A stretch of DNA of 64,000 nucleotides from Pontixanthobacter gangjinensis (GCF_009827545.1 NZ_WTYS01000001.1:1451772-1515771); one strand, 5' to 3'; counted from the first letter of the stretch, positions 8,513-17,332 are shown. Translations and numbers: made by a program. The notes: generated from the letters alone by a model not told the origin.

Positions 8513-9064
8513 ATGAACGTCCTTGCCTCAAAAGGTCAGTTGAGAGCCAGCTTTTTCCGTTGGGCATTGTTTACCGTGCCCGCCTGCTTGCTGCTCGGTT
8601 TCCTGTCCGGCGTATTTGGTGGAAGTCCCGATAGCCTGTGGTTCGAATCGCTGATCAAGCCCGACATTTTTCCTGAACCGAAATGGTTCGGTATCGTGTG
8701 GAGCGTTCTATATGTGATGATGGGTATCGCACTGGCGCTAGTGTGTGCGGCTTGGGGGGCGAGAGGGCGAACCGCCGCGTTGGCCGCTTTCGCTGTGCAA
8801 TTTGTTTTGAACCTAGCATGGTCCCCGGTGTTTTTTGGCCTCCACCAAATTACCGCCGCGCTTGTGGTCATTGGCTTGCTCGCCGCCGTGGTAATCGTAA
8901 CAATCGCGCTATTTTGGCGGGTGCGAAAATTGGCTGCAATATTGCTGCTGCCCTACCTCGCATGGGTGTGCTTTGCGACGCTGCTGAATTATGAGTTCCT
9001 GCAGTTAAACCCAGAATCGGACGGCGCGGAACCAACCGGAGCAATACAGCGGATCGAAATTTAG
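8513..9064 (+). CDS. tspO: TspO/MBR-family membrane protein
   Basis: A 183-residue protein with five hydrophobic segments. The Trp-rich loop WFESLIKPDIFPEPKWFGIVW, the FVLNLAWSPVFFG segment and the final LNYEFLQLNP are family signatures. TspO binds porphyrins and sterol-like ligands; in Rhodobacter it modulates tetrapyrrole gene expression. ATG 8513 is preferred over the in-frame TTG at 8501 because GGGAG lies five bases upstream. It stands alone between tlyA and ubiK on the same strand. Confidence 0.9.
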   Translation: MNVLASKGQLRASFFRWALFTVPACLLLGFLSGVFGGSPDSLWFESLIKPDIFPEPKWFGIVWSVLYVMMGIALALVCAAWGARGRTAALAAFAVQFVLNLAWSPVFFGLHQITAALVVIGLLAAVVIVTIALFWRVRKLAAILLLPYLAWVCFATLLNYEFLQLNPESDGAEPTGAIQRIEI

Positions 9065-9101
9065 GGTTGTCGGCTCGCGTGCAAACGCCCAAATAGCGGC
9101 C

Positions 9102-9350
9102 ATGCAAAGCCAGAACCCGATAATCTCCGACCTCGTCAAACTCGCCAACAGCGCTGCAGGCACTTTCGCCGGCATGACTCGCGAGGCTCGCGAAAGCGCG
9201 CGCGACCGGATGAAAGAAGCGATGGGCGGAATGGATTTCGTTAGCCGTGAAGAATTCGACGCGGTCAAAGAAATGGCTGCCAAGGCTCGGGAAGAAAACG
9301 AAAATCTGTCTGAAAGACTGGCTGCGCTTGAAGGCAAGAAGGCAAAGTAA
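9102..9350 (+). CDS. ubiK: UbiK-family accessory factor
   Basis: An 82-residue protein matching the UbiK (formerly BMFP/YqiC) family. These bind lipids and help assemble the ubiquinone biosynthesis complex. The first half (NPIISDLVKLANSAAGTFAG, then an amphipathic SARDRMKEAMGG) is followed by VSREEFDAVKEMAAKAREEN and a C-terminal coiled coil that trimerises in the family. Length and layout are normal. It sits between tspO and recO on the same strand. Co-transcription is possible but the gaps (37 and 57 bases) do not prove it. Confidence 0.85.
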   Translation: MQSQNPIISDLVKLANSAAGTFAGMTREARESARDRMKEAMGGMDFVSREEFDAVKEMAAKAREENENLSERLAALEGKKAK

Positions 9351-9407
9351 TCCAGCTCACATCGAGCTGCCCTTGCTACACCGCACTACCTGTTACAAAC
9401 CAGCGCA

Positions 9408-10022
9408 ATGAACCTTCGTGCGCCAGCCATTCTGCTCTCTGCCCGTTCGCATGGCGAAACGGCGGTGATAGCGCGAATGCTGACAGAGTATGAGGGCATG
9501 GTTGCCGCCTATATTGCCGGAGGGAGAGGACGCGTTCTCAGGCCTGTGGTTATTCCCGGCAATCTGGTTGAAATGGATTTGCGGTCCAAATCTGAGAACC
9601 AACTGCCCTTTGCCAAACTTGAACTAATCAGGAGCCGCGGTCCCTGGCTGGGCGAACCACTCGCGGCTGCGGCGATCAATTGGGCGACTGCGCTAACCGC
9701 CACCGTCCTGCCCGAGCGCAACGCCTATCCGAGCCTATATCTTGCCCTAAAAGCGGTGCTTGATGCGATCTGCGGCGCGCCTTCTGCCCGGGGCTGGCTG
9801 TCCGGTCTGGTCAGCTATGAAACGCTGCTTTTGCGAGAGCTTGGTTATGGAGGCGGGCCTCCACCGCATCATTCCGATTTTGCCGATGCGTTGGCGCATT
9901 TCGATAGATTGTTTAAGCCGATAGAGAACTACTTGCTTGCTGACCGATACGCCGATGTTATGTCCGCCCGTACGCTGCTGAGAGAGCGGTTGGCGAAGAT
10001 AAACGGGCAGGTTGAATCATGA
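9408..10022 (+). CDS. recO: DNA repair protein RecO
   Basis: A 204-residue RecO, which helps load RecA on SSB-coated single strands in the RecF pathway. The N-terminal OB fold (residues 1-80, [23 protein letters not shown]) and the helical domain with [13 protein letters not shown] near residue 140 are clear. It is somewhat shorter than E. coli RecO (242 residues), mainly at the C-terminus. Its stop overlaps the leuB start as ATGA, so leuB is probably translated by re-initiation. Confidence 0.9.
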   Translation: MNLRAPAILLSARSHGETAVIARMLTEYEGMVAAYIAGGRGRVLRPVVIPGNLVEMDLRSKSENQLPFAKLELIRSRGPWLGEPLAAAAINWATALTATVLPERNAYPSLYLALKAVLDAICGAPSARGWLSGLVSYETLLLRELGYGGGPPPHHSDFADALAHFDRLFKPIENYLLADRYADVMSARTLLRERLAKINGQVES

Positions 10023-11077
10023 AAATAGCGGTTTTTCCAGGTGACGGAATCGGCTCCGAAGTAACGCGGGAGGCAGTGCGTGTTCTAGAGGCGCTCGATT
10101 TGCCCGGACTGACGCTGTTTGAAGGCGATGTCGGTGCGATTGCCTATCACCGCCACGGCCATCCATTGCCGCAAGAAACGCTCGCCATGGCCAAGGCTGC
10201 CGATGCAATATTGTTCGGCGCCGTCGGTGATCCGTCTTGCGATAATCTGGAGCGGCATTTGAGGCCTGAACAGGCGGTGCTTGGCTTGCGTTCGGAGCTT
10301 GGCCTGTTCTCCAATCTTCGCCCTGCAACCGTATTTGCCGGTTTGGAAGACATGTCCGGCCTGCGCCCGGAATTGGCTCGGACAATTGACATGTTGATCG
10401 TGCGCGAATTGAACGGCGACGTTTATTTTGGCGATAAGGGAATGCGCACCACCGCCGATGGTCAGCGTGAAGGATGGGACATGATGTCCTATTCCGAAAG
10501 CGAGGTTCGCCGGATTGCCAATTCGGGCTTCCAGGCTGCTCGCAAGCGAAGCTCCAGATTGTGCAGTGTGGATAAGGCAAATGTCTTGGAAACCAGCCAA
10601 TTGTGGCGCGACGTTGTCATTGAGACTGCGGCCGAATATCCCGATGTCGAACTAAGCCACCTTTATGTCGATAATGCCGCGATGCAGTTGGTTAAAGACC
10701 CCGGCCAGTTCGATGTCATTCTTACGGGCAACCTGTTCGGTGATATTCTGTCGGATCTGGCCAGCATGTGCGTCGGGTCGATCGGCTTGCTGGCCAGTGC
10801 GTCTTTGGGCGAACGGGAAACGGATTTTGGCACTTTTGGCCTGTATGAGCCGATCCATGGCAGCGCCCCGGATATTGCGGGGCAGGGTAAAGCCAATCCG
10901 ATGGCGACCATCCTTTCGGCAGCAATGATGCTGCGTCATTCCTTCGGTGACGAGGCGCAGGCTGCGCGGATCGAGGCAGCGGTGGCGATGGCACTGGCAG
11001 ATGGAATTCGCGGGGGTGATTTAGGCGGCAAGCTTGGCACCAGTGCAATTGGCGATGCCGTGCTGGAGCGGCTGTGA
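10019..11077 (+). CDS. leuB: 3-Isopropylmalate dehydrogenase
   Basis: A 352-residue enzyme that oxidises and decarboxylates 3-isopropylmalate with NAD in leucine synthesis. [10 protein letters not shown] at the N-terminus, the Arg-rich substrate segment ([14 protein letters not shown]) and [27 protein letters not shown] near residues 238-265 identify it. It is slightly divergent from the common form (for example the [10 protein letters not shown] segment). It overlaps recO upstream and the glycosyltransferase downstream by four bases each. leuC and leuD are not in the window. Confidence 0.93.
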   Translation: MKIAVFPGDGIGSEVTREAVRVLEALDLPGLTLFEGDVGAIAYHRHGHPLPQETLAMAKAADAILFGAVGDPSCDNLERHLRPEQAVLGLRSELGLFSNLRPATVFAGLEDMSGLRPELARTIDMLIVRELNGDVYFGDKGMRTTADGQREGWDMMSYSESEVRRIANSGFQAARKRSSRLCSVDKANVLETSQLWRDVVIETAAEYPDVELSHLYVDNAAMQLVKDPGQFDVILTGNLFGDILSDLASMCVGSIGLLASASLGERETDFGTFGLYEPIHGSAPDIAGQGKANPMATILSAAMMLRHSFGDEAQAARIEAAVAMALADGIRGGDLGGKLGTSAIGDAVLERL

Positions 11078-12195
11078 CCCCAACCGAGCCGCCGGATTTG
11101 ATACCAACTCTGGCGCTCGGAATTGTTCTGCCGACGCTGAACGAGCGCGACAATCTCGTCTCGCTGATTGAACGCATTCGCGGTGCACTCGGCCCTGATG
11201 GTTGGGAAGCGATAATCGTTGATGATGACAGCGAAGATGGGACCGCTGAATTGGCTCGACGGATGGCGCGGTCCGACCCTCGTATTCGGGTGATCCAGCG
11301 TATTGGCAGGCGCGGCCTAGCCTCTGCCGCAATTGAGGGAATGTGCGCCACGTCGGCGGAACATGTCGCTGTGATGGACGCCGACCATCAGCATGATCCG
11401 GCGCTGCTGATGGATATGCTGGACGAGGTGAGGCTTGGCCAAGCTGACATCGCAATTGCCTCGCGGTTCGCGGAAGGCGGTAGCGCGGATGGACTGGGCA
11501 GTGTCCGGCGGGAACAGGCATCTGGCTGGGCCAACAGAATTGCGCGCCGGATTACCGGAACCAGACTGACCGATCCGATGAGCGGTTATTTCCTGATCGA
11601 AACCAAACGGGTTCGCGACCTTGCGCCTTTTTTGTCAGGCATCGGCTTCAAGATATTGCTGGATATTCTGGCGGCCTCCAAGCCCCCGCTTCGGGTCACA
11701 GAATTCCCGCTCAAATTCGGTGAGCGGTTGACGGGTGAAAGCAAGTTGGACCGGGCAGTGGCTTTTGAATTTCTGGTCGGCATGTATGAGCGGACTTTCG
11801 GGCAACTTATCCCCACAAGGTTCGCGATGTTTGGCAGCGTTGGCGCGCTGGGTGTGGCCGTGCATTTCGCAACTGTCGCGCTGCTTTATCTGACGCTGGG
11901 TCGCAGTTTTGCCATGGCCGCGATTATCGCGACATTTGTCGCAATGAGCTTTAACTTCTGGCTCAACAATTGGCTGACTTACCGCGATCAGCGGCTGAAG
12001 GGCGCATACGCAGTCGTTAAGGGATGGCTTGGTTTCTGCCTGACTTGTTCAATCGGGGCTTTCGCTAATGTCGCGGTGGCAACATTGCTGGAGGCGCGCG
12101 GCATCCATTGGGCGCTGGCCACCCTCGCGGGGATTATTATCGGCTCGGTATGGAACTACGCCCTATCCAGTCGATTCGTTTGGGGCCGGTTCTGA
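11074..12195 (+). CDS. DPM1-like glycosyltransferase with GtrA domain
   Basis: A 373-residue fusion. Residues 15-235 form a GT2 (GT-A) domain similar to polyprenyl-phosphate mannose/glucose synthases, with [22 protein letters not shown] and the DADHQHDP metal site. Residues 245-373 form a GtrA-like bundle of four membrane segments. It probably transfers a sugar from a nucleotide donor to polyprenyl phosphate at the inner membrane face. The start is GTG in a GTGA overlap with leuB. The convergent GT39 protein next to it could use the lipid-linked sugar; this pairing is an inference. Confidence 0.85.
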   Translation: MTPTEPPDLIPTLALGIVLPTLNERDNLVSLIERIRGALGPDGWEAIIVDDDSEDGTAELARRMARSDPRIRVIQRIGRRGLASAAIEGMCATSAEHVAVMDADHQHDPALLMDMLDEVRLGQADIAIASRFAEGGSADGLGSVRREQASGWANRIARRITGTRLTDPMSGYFLIETKRVRDLAPFLSGIGFKILLDILAASKPPLRVTEFPLKFGERLTGESKLDRAVAFEFLVGMYERTFGQLIPTRFAMFGSVGALGVAVHFATVALLYLTLGRSFAMAAIIATFVAMSFNFWLNNWLTYRDQRLKGAYAVVKGWLGFCLTCSIGAFANVAVATLLEARGIHWALATLAGIIIGSVWNYALSSRFVWGRF

Positions 12196-12214
12196 CAACA
12201 TCGCTTGTTGGCGA

Positions 12215-13489
12215 TTATCGCCACCCCTCGATCCAGGTCCATGTCTCGAAAGCGGCCACTCCATCCAGTGGCGATGCGCTGAGGATAGGGTAGAAACACG
12301 CGAAGATTCCCAGACTTCCTGCCAAGGCTGATAATGGCATCCAGCGATTACCACCTTGCCACAGTTCATCCAGCGCCATTGCCAACGAAGCTAGAAGGAA
12401 GCAGCTTGGCAGGAAATAGTGATAGTAAAACTGGATCGGCTTTCCCACGAACAGCCACATGCCCAGGCTGACCGCGAACAACGATACAATCGCGATTAAG
12501 TCCCATCGACGGCGCTTGGTTCCTGCCCATACAGCCCAAGCCATCGCAGGGAGACCGAGGAGCATTGTGAGCGGATTGCCGATCAACATGACCCCGCGTT
12601 GCGCCCCATCGACCGGTTCATACAAGTACCAGATAGCCCGCAAATTCAGCAGCCAGTCGGGCCAATTGCTTTGATAATTATGCGGGGTCTTGAGTGATTG
12701 TTGAAGTTCCAGCATGGTTTGGTGATGCTGGATGAACCCGCCTATTTCCAGTATATTATCGTCATAAAAATATGCCGGAATGTAGGTCAGCCAATAGACA
12801 AACAAGGGCAGCAAGCCGAGCAAGAAACCGGCCTGTATCAGGGACATTCCGGCTATCGGAATTCCGCGCTTGCTGAGCAACAATCTCCGCCGGCTAGCCG
12901 CAAGCCTTGCGCCCAAAAATGCCAACCCCGGTAGCATTGCCACCACCAGTACATTCCACTTTGAAGCCATCGAAAGCCCGATTGCAATTCCCGCCAGAGC
13001 GAGCCGCCATTGAGCCGTCTCCGGTTCGCGCAGCCCAGCCGCGCATTGCCACAGCGCAACGGCAAAGAAGGCCACCATGAAGATGTCGAGCATCGCGATC
13101 CGTGTGTGGACGAACAGTAGGAAGCCTGTTGCAAGCAGTAAGCCATAGGCCAAACTAGCGAAGCGGGAGTATGTCGCGAACCACAATGCGCGCATCGCCG
13201 CGAACAGGGCTAGCGTTCCGCACATTAAGGGGAAGATGCGCCATCCCAATGCAGTGTCGCCAAACGAAGCTATGCCAAGTGCTAATATCTCTTTGCCTAG
13301 CAATGGATGTTCGCGATTTAGCCACTCGCCACCATCAAGCAGCGCGCGGGCTGCAGGCAGATAATGCACTTCGTCAAAATAGGGCGAGGACGGAATTGTC
13401 AGGCGTACCAAACACAAAAACATGAAGGCGGCGCAGAGTAGGAAAGTCCACCCAAACGGATCGCTTCGATTTTCAGGAGCTAGCGCCAT
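12215..13489 (-). CDS. GT39-type (PMT-like) glycosyltransferase
   Basis: A 424-residue polytopic membrane protein. The first periplasmic loop has YFDEVHYLPAARALL with the acidic DE pair, then NREHPLLGK, both typical of dolichyl-phosphate-mannose protein mannosyltransferases and ArnT-like enzymes (GT-C fold). About ten further membrane segments follow. It would use a polyprenyl-phosphate sugar to modify a protein, lipid A or glycan on the periplasmic side. ATG 13489 was chosen over a TTG at 13525 because the earlier codons look non-coding. Only 19 bases separate its stop from the convergent GT2-GtrA gene. Confidence 0.8.
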   Translation of the reverse strand: MALAPENRSDPFGWTFLLCAAFMFLCLVRLTIPSSPYFDEVHYLPAARALLDGGEWLNREHPLLGKEILALGIASFGDTALGWRIFPLMCGTLALFAAMRALWFATYSRFASLAYGLLLATGFLLFVHTRIAMLDIFMVAFFAVALWQCAAGLREPETAQWRLALAGIAIGLSMASKWNVLVVAMLPGLAFLGARLAASRRRLLLSKRGIPIAGMSLIQAGFLLGLLPLFVYWLTYIPAYFYDDNILEIGGFIQHHQTMLELQQSLKTPHNYQSNWPDWLLNLRAIWYLYEPVDGAQRGVMLIGNPLTMLLGLPAMAWAVWAGTKRRRWDLIAIVSLFAVSLGMWLFVGKPIQFYYHYFLPSCFLLASLAMALDELWQGGNRWMPLSALAGSLGIFACFYPILSASPLDGVAAFETWTWIEGWR

Positions 13490-13582
13490 CACCGCTGGAT
13501 TACTGAGCCTTTTACATGACTGCAAGCGCCTTATGATGTCGTATTCATCCTAGGAAGGGATGCAATTTCCGGCCATTTACAA

Positions 13583-13634
13583 TACGTAAAATTACGTAAC
13601 GAGAAAATGACATCGCCTATCAAGGTAATGTCAT
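13583..13634. promoter_or_regulatory. Two inverted repeats in a promoter region
   Basis: TACGTAA-AA-TTACGTA at 13583-13598 is a perfect 16-base palindrome. ATGACAT (13607-13613) and ATGTCAT (13628-13634) form a second inverted repeat whose half-sites are 21 bases apart, two helical turns. The stretch between the divergent GT39 and zinc-ribbon genes is A/T-rich. Both look like protein-binding sites rather than terminators. Confidence 0.45.
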
Positions 13635-13687
13635 ATTGTTTTTAGCGGATTTCTGCGGTTCCCGCGTCGAATTCTAGGGAGTTAGAG

Positions 13688-13915
13688 TTGCTTAAGCTAC
13701 TGATCTGCAGAACCTTCGGGCACCGTGTGAACCGCAACCGTGTCTGGCATGACGGCCGGAATTTCCGCACGAAATGCGAGAAATGCGCGAGCCCGCTGAT
13801 ACGGGACCGTGATGGCTGGCAAGCGTTTGAAGCGGAAAAGCATGCTGACGATGCTCGATTACCGCACCCTCGAAATGCCGGGCAAAGCCACTCCGATGAT
13901 GGCAACACTGCTTGA
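13688..13915 (+). CDS. Small CRxFGH/CxxC zinc-binding-like protein
   Basis: A 75-residue protein. C7-R-T-F-G-H12 and C30-E-K-C33 give a likely four-ligand zinc site, in a layout like short CR-x-FGH...CxxC (DUF1660-type) proteins. The rest is basic then acidic with an unstructured C-terminus. The start is TTG, supported by AGGGAG six bases upstream. Two operator-like inverted repeats precede it. The role is unknown. Confidence 0.55.
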   Translation: MLKLLICRTFGHRVNRNRVWHDGRNFRTKCEKCASPLIRDRDGWQAFEAEKHADDARLPHPRNAGQSHSDDGNTA

Positions 13916-14333
13916 GACAGCTTCACTTACCGTTGGTAAATTTGCGGCCCGGGTTTTTGGAGTAGTTTTGCCTCAATAGTGTTTGGCGTTGCCGTTACTT
14001 CCGGTGTAATTTCTAGTTGATCAAGATTTCGTCTTTCAACTCCTTGCTGTTGCTGCTGCATCCTTAAATATTGCCAGCTGCCGCAGAGGACTTAAGTCCA
14101 GCGGTGGTCAAGACGACCAAGGTGGCTCGCACAATTTTGGTTCTTCAAAACGCCGTCGTGGATATCCCTTTTTGGACAGTAACTGGGCGGATTATAAGAT
14201 CGACGTCATCGATCCGAAATGCCAGATCTGCGGTGGCACCGTAATAGCCAGCTGGCCTTACGCGTGGGTGAAAAATGACCAAGCTGATGGCGATCGCTTG
14301 CCCCAAGCCAAGCCGGGCCCTAAATGCTGCTTC
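13916..14333. other. Non-coding stretch before metZ
   Basis: No clear gene. The metZ frame stays open upstream to a TAA at 14007 but has only TTG 14172 as a start, without a ribosome site. That upstream translation includes PKCQICGG and a later CC pair, which look protein-like. A 5-bp hairpin (TGGTC/GACCA) lies near 14105-14120. I looked for a SAM-II riboswitch, common before met genes in this class, and did not find its conserved core. Confidence 0.4.
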
Positions 14334-15551
14334 ATGAAAAAGACCACCGGAATGGACCGCAGCGTCACGCAAAAATGGCGCCCCGCAACACAGGCCGTAC
14401 GCGGCGGCACATGGCGCAGCGAGCATGGCGAAACGAGTGAGGCGCTATTCCTCACCTCGGGCTATACATATGACGATGCCGCCACTGTCGCCGCGCGTTT
14501 TGCAGGTGAAGAGCAGGGGATGACGTATTCCCGGTTGCAAAATCCGACGGTCGCAATGTTGGAAGAGCGCATCGCCCTCATGGAGGGCGCGGAGGCCTGC
14601 CGCACTCAAGCAAGCGGGATGGCAGCAATGACAGCGGCGCTGCTGTGCCAATTGTCGGTCGGTGACCACTGCGTCGCCGCACGTGCTGCATTCGGGTCGT
14701 GTCGTTGGCTGGTCGATCATCTGCTGCCGCGTTTTGGTATTGAGACGACAGTGATTGACAGCGCGGATAATCAGGAATGGGATAAGGCAATTCGGCCCAA
14801 CACAAAAGTATTCTTCTTTGAAAGCCCGGCCAATCCGACGCTCGATATTGTTGATATGGATTATGTCTGCAAGCTGGCGACAGCGCACGGCATCACCACG
14901 GTGGTCGACAATGCGTTCTGTTCGCCAGCGCTCCAGCGGCCGATGGAATTTGGCGCCGACGTAGTGGCCTATTCAGCGACGAAGCTGATGGATGGACAGG
15001 GGCGCGTGCTCGCTGGTGCAGTGTGCGGGACCGAAGAATTCATCAACGAAACGCTGCTGCCATTCCAGCGCAACACCGGACCCAACCTTGCGCCATTCAA
15101 TGCGTGGGTTGTCCATAAAGGTCTCGAAACGCTCAGCCTGCGTGCACATAAGCAAAGCGAAAACGCGCTGAAGCTTGGCCAATTTATGGAAGAGCGCATC
15201 GCTAAAGCTGGCGGAACCATGCTCCATCCTGGATTGCCGAGCCATCCGCGCTACGATCTGGCGCAAACGCAGATGGACGCCTGCGGCCCGATTTTCAGTT
15301 TTGTAGTGAGGGGGCGCAAACAGGCCCACGCCATTCTCGACGCGCTGCAACTGATTGATATCAGCAACAATATCGGCGATAGCCGCAGCCTGATGTGTCA
15401 CCCTGCCAGCACTACCCACGCAGGAATGAGCGAAGACGATCGCCAGCAAATGGGCGTGCTTGAAGGGATGCTGCGGATCAATGTTGGGCTGGAAGATGCA
15501 GACGATGTAATCGAAGATATGGATCAGGCGCTGGCATCGGCGGGTGTTTAA
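14334..15551 (+). CDS. metZ: O-succinylhomoserine sulfhydrylase
   Basis: A 405-residue PLP enzyme of the Cys/Met-metabolism family. MetZ makes homocysteine directly from O-succinylhomoserine and sulfide. EALFLTSGYTYDDAATVAARFAG, YSRLQNPTV and the PLP lysine in AYSATKLMDGQGR are characteristic. ATG 14334 (MKKTTGMDRS) fits the family start; 14352 is an alternative. No convincing ribosome site precedes either. The distinction from cystathionine gamma-synthase or beta-lyase rests on overall similarity to sphingomonad MetZ and is fairly secure. Confidence 0.88.
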   Translation: MKKTTGMDRSVTQKWRPATQAVRGGTWRSEHGETSEALFLTSGYTYDDAATVAARFAGEEQGMTYSRLQNPTVAMLEERIALMEGAEACRTQASGMAAMTAALLCQLSVGDHCVAARAAFGSCRWLVDHLLPRFGIETTVIDSADNQEWDKAIRPNTKVFFFESPANPTLDIVDMDYVCKLATAHGITTVVDNAFCSPALQRPMEFGADVVAYSATKLMDGQGRVLAGAVCGTEEFINETLLPFQRNTGPNLAPFNAWVVHKGLETLSLRAHKQSENALKLGQFMEERIAKAGGTMLHPGLPSHPRYDLAQTQMDACGPIFSFVVRGRKQAHAILDALQLIDISNNIGDSRSLMCHPASTTHAGMSEDDRQQMGVLEGMLRINVGLEDADDVIEDMDQALASAGV

Positions 15552-15554
15552 CCG

Positions 15555-15686
15555 CTAGCCGTTTTTCATATTCTCCAAGCCTCTGATGTGCCCCACTTTA
15601 GTGCTGGGCTGGCTGGCGTTCGTTTTGACTTTTTCGGCCTTGGGTTTGCGGGTTTCGCGGCTCGATTTTTTTTGTGACTTGGCCAT
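15555..15686 (-). CDS. Short lysine-rich basic protein
   Basis: A 43-codon minus-strand frame (ATG at 15686, TAG at 15555) with GGAG six bases upstream. It begins MAKSQKKSSRETRKPKAEK and ends in LENMKNG. About one third of the residues are Lys or Arg. It runs convergently to metZ, three bases after the metZ stop. The long frame that overlaps it on the same strand in a different phase looks non-coding. A small nucleic-acid-binding role is possible, but no family is recognised. Confidence 0.5.
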   Translation of the reverse strand: MAKSQKKSSRETRKPKAEKVKTNASQPSTKVGHIRGLENMKNG

Positions 15687-15925
15687 TGATGGCTCCATTG
15701 CTGACGGACCGAACATGGTGGGCTGTCAAAACTGCCCCAGCATGGTCGCCGCAATATCTGCCTCAGACAAGACAACCGAAAGCATTCCGATTTTCTGTGA
15801 GACATCGCCGGACAGGGTGCGGGGCGTCCCGAGATGTGGGCCCGCGTCGGCGTGGCGCAACAGTGGGAGCGGTTCGCGATAATAGCAAGCGATTTAGTGG
15901 GGCCTCCAAAGCCGGTTGTAAGGCG

Positions 15926-15931
15926 TATAAT
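15926..15931 (+). promoter_or_regulatory. Consensus -10 element before SDR gene
   Basis: TATAAT lies 41 bases before the well-spaced ATA codon of the SDR gene. No good -35 hexamer is present at the usual distance. A transcript starting about seven bases downstream would have a leader of roughly 34 bases up to ATA or 16 bases up to TTG 15954. Confidence 0.4.
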
Positions 15932-15953
15932 ATCGCGATACGCTCCTGAAAAC

Positions 15954-16706
15954 TTGGGTGGGAGCCAGACGATAACAGATAAACGCGCAGCATTGATCGT
16001 GGGAGCGGGCGACGGCCTTGGGTCCAGTATTTGCAAGGCGTTCGCGCGCGAGGGACTCGAAGTGTGTTTCACTCGCCGAGCTCGTAACGAACAGAAGCTG
16101 GCAACGCTGGCCTCCGAAATCGAGGCGGAAGGCGGCTGCGCCCATGGCTTTGGCGTTGATGCACGCGAGGAAGACGACATGATCGCCTTGTTTGACCAGA
16201 TCGAACGCGACATCGGGCCGTTGGATGTCGTTGTCTTCAACATTGGGGCAAATGTCCCGTTCAAGATAACTGACACCACCAGCCGCGTTTACCGCAAGGT
16301 TTGGGAAATGGCGGCGTTCGCAGGCTTTCTGACTGGCAGAGAAGCGGCAAAACGGATGATGCCGCGTGGGCATGGTTCAATTCTTTTCACCGGAGCGACC
16401 GCTTCGCTGCGCGGCGCGGCGGGGTTCAGCGCCTTTGCCGGGGCCAAACACGCGCTGCGGGCGCTTGCGCAAAGCATGGCGCGAGAATTGGGCGGCGAAG
16501 GTATCCATGTTGGGCACATTATCGTCGATGGCCTGATGGACGGAACCTTTGCCCGAACCAATTTCCCAGACGTGGCCGATCGGGTCGAGCGGGAGGAAAT
16601 TCTGAGCCCTGATGCAGTCGCCGCTGAATATGTTCACTTATGGAAACAACCGCGCAGCGCATGGACGCATGAGCTAGATTTGCGCCCGTGGAAGGAAAAA
16701 TTCTGA
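15954..16706 (+). CDS. Atypical SDR-family protein
   Basis: A protein of about 244-250 residues with the SDR Rossmann motif IVGAGDGLGSSICKAF and the NIGAN motif. At the catalytic YxxxK site it reads FAGAK, so Phe replaces the usual Tyr, while Lys is kept. Some SDR subfamilies have this, so it may not be a standard dehydrogenase. The start is uncertain: TTG 15954 has no ribosome site, while ATA 15972 (ATA-ACA-GAT-AAA, Ile-Thr-Asp-Lys) is seven bases after GGGAG where MTDK would be expected. The TGA overlaps the next gene's ATG by one base, so the two are likely coupled. Confidence 0.75.
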   Translation: MGGSQTITDKRAALIVGAGDGLGSSICKAFAREGLEVCFTRRARNEQKLATLASEIEAEGGCAHGFGVDAREEDDMIALFDQIERDIGPLDVVVFNIGANVPFKITDTTSRVYRKVWEMAAFAGFLTGREAAKRMMPRGHGSILFTGATASLRGAAGFSAFAGAKHALRALAQSMARELGGEGIHVGHIIVDGLMDGTFARTNFPDVADRVEREEILSPDAVAAEYVHLWKQPRSAWTHELDLRPWKEKF

Positions 16707-17332
16707 TGGCCAAGACCTTGAATGCAACTATCGAACTCATTTTCGATTTCGTCAGCCCAAATGCTTATTTCGCCTATTATCCACTGAAAGATATGGCCGC
16801 CAAATATGGTTCTGAGTTGCTGGTCACGCCAGTATTCCTCGGCGGAATGCACAAGCTAACCGGCAATGCGCCGCCTTTTATCCGCGATGCCGAAGTGAAA
16901 GGGAAAAACGAATATGCAATGCTGGAAATGAACCGTTTCATCGCCAAGCATGGCATGACCAATTGGAAGATGAATCCGAAATTCCCTTTCAATTCGGTGA
17001 CATTGCAGCGGCTGTTGTGCGGCGTGGATGCAGCGGAGCGGCTGAAGCTTCTCGATTTGTTGCTACCCGCAATTTGGGAGCATGGGCTTGATGCGTCCGA
17101 TCCCGATGCGATTGGCCAAGCGCTGTCCAGCGCGCGTCTCGATGCGGCAGATTTACTGTCGAAGACGCAAGAACCGACTGTGAAACAATCATTGATGGAC
17201 AATACCGACCAAGCTGTCGCTCGCGGCGCATTCGGAATTCCAACGATCTATGTAAAGACTGGTGACAAGAGCGAAATGTTCTTTGGAAAAGAAAGGCTAG
17301 GTCAAATCGAAGAGCTTTTGCAAAGCCTTTAA
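16706..17332 (+). CDS. 2-Hydroxychromene-2-carboxylate isomerase family (DsbA fold)
   Basis: A 208-residue thioredoxin-fold protein of the kappa-GST / HCCA isomerase family. The N-terminal FDFVSPNAYFAYYPL carries the S-P-x-x-Y/W motif whose Ser activates glutathione in this family. The C-terminal GAFGIPTIYV contains the cis-Pro loop. HCCA isomerase acts in naphthalene degradation, but family members elsewhere have other GSH-dependent roles, and the window has no other aromatic-degradation genes. ATG 16706 has GGAAGGA upstream and overlaps the SDR stop (TGATG), so the two form an operon. Confidence 0.8.
   Translation: MAKTLNATIELIFDFVSPNAYFAYYPLKDMAAKYGSELLVTPVFLGGMHKLTGNAPPFIRDAEVKGKNEYAMLEMNRFIAKHGMTNWKMNPKFPFNSVTLQRLLCGVDAAERLKLLDLLLPAIWEHGLDASDPDAIGQALSSARLDAADLLSKTQEPTVKQSLMDNTDQAVARGAFGIPTIYVKTGDKSEMFFGKERLGQIEELLQSL

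Noticed and set aside
13916-14333. SAM-II riboswitch before metZ
   Set aside because: Expected from the gene's role, but I found neither the conserved core nor a matching pseudoknot.
14172-14333. 54-codon N-terminal extension of MetZ from TTG
   Set aside because: No ribosome site, and the enzyme family starts near MKKTTG. Kept only as a finding.
15566-16279. 237-codon minus-strand frame
   Set aside because: It lies opposite the SDR gene and the composition is Ser/Pro/Arg-rich like a shadow of a GC-biased gene. The real gene on that strand is the 43-codon frame in a different phase.
16688-17332. Naphthalene-degradation operon
   Set aside because: Only the isomerase family member is present; no dioxygenase or aldolase genes occur nearby, so the pathway cannot be claimed.
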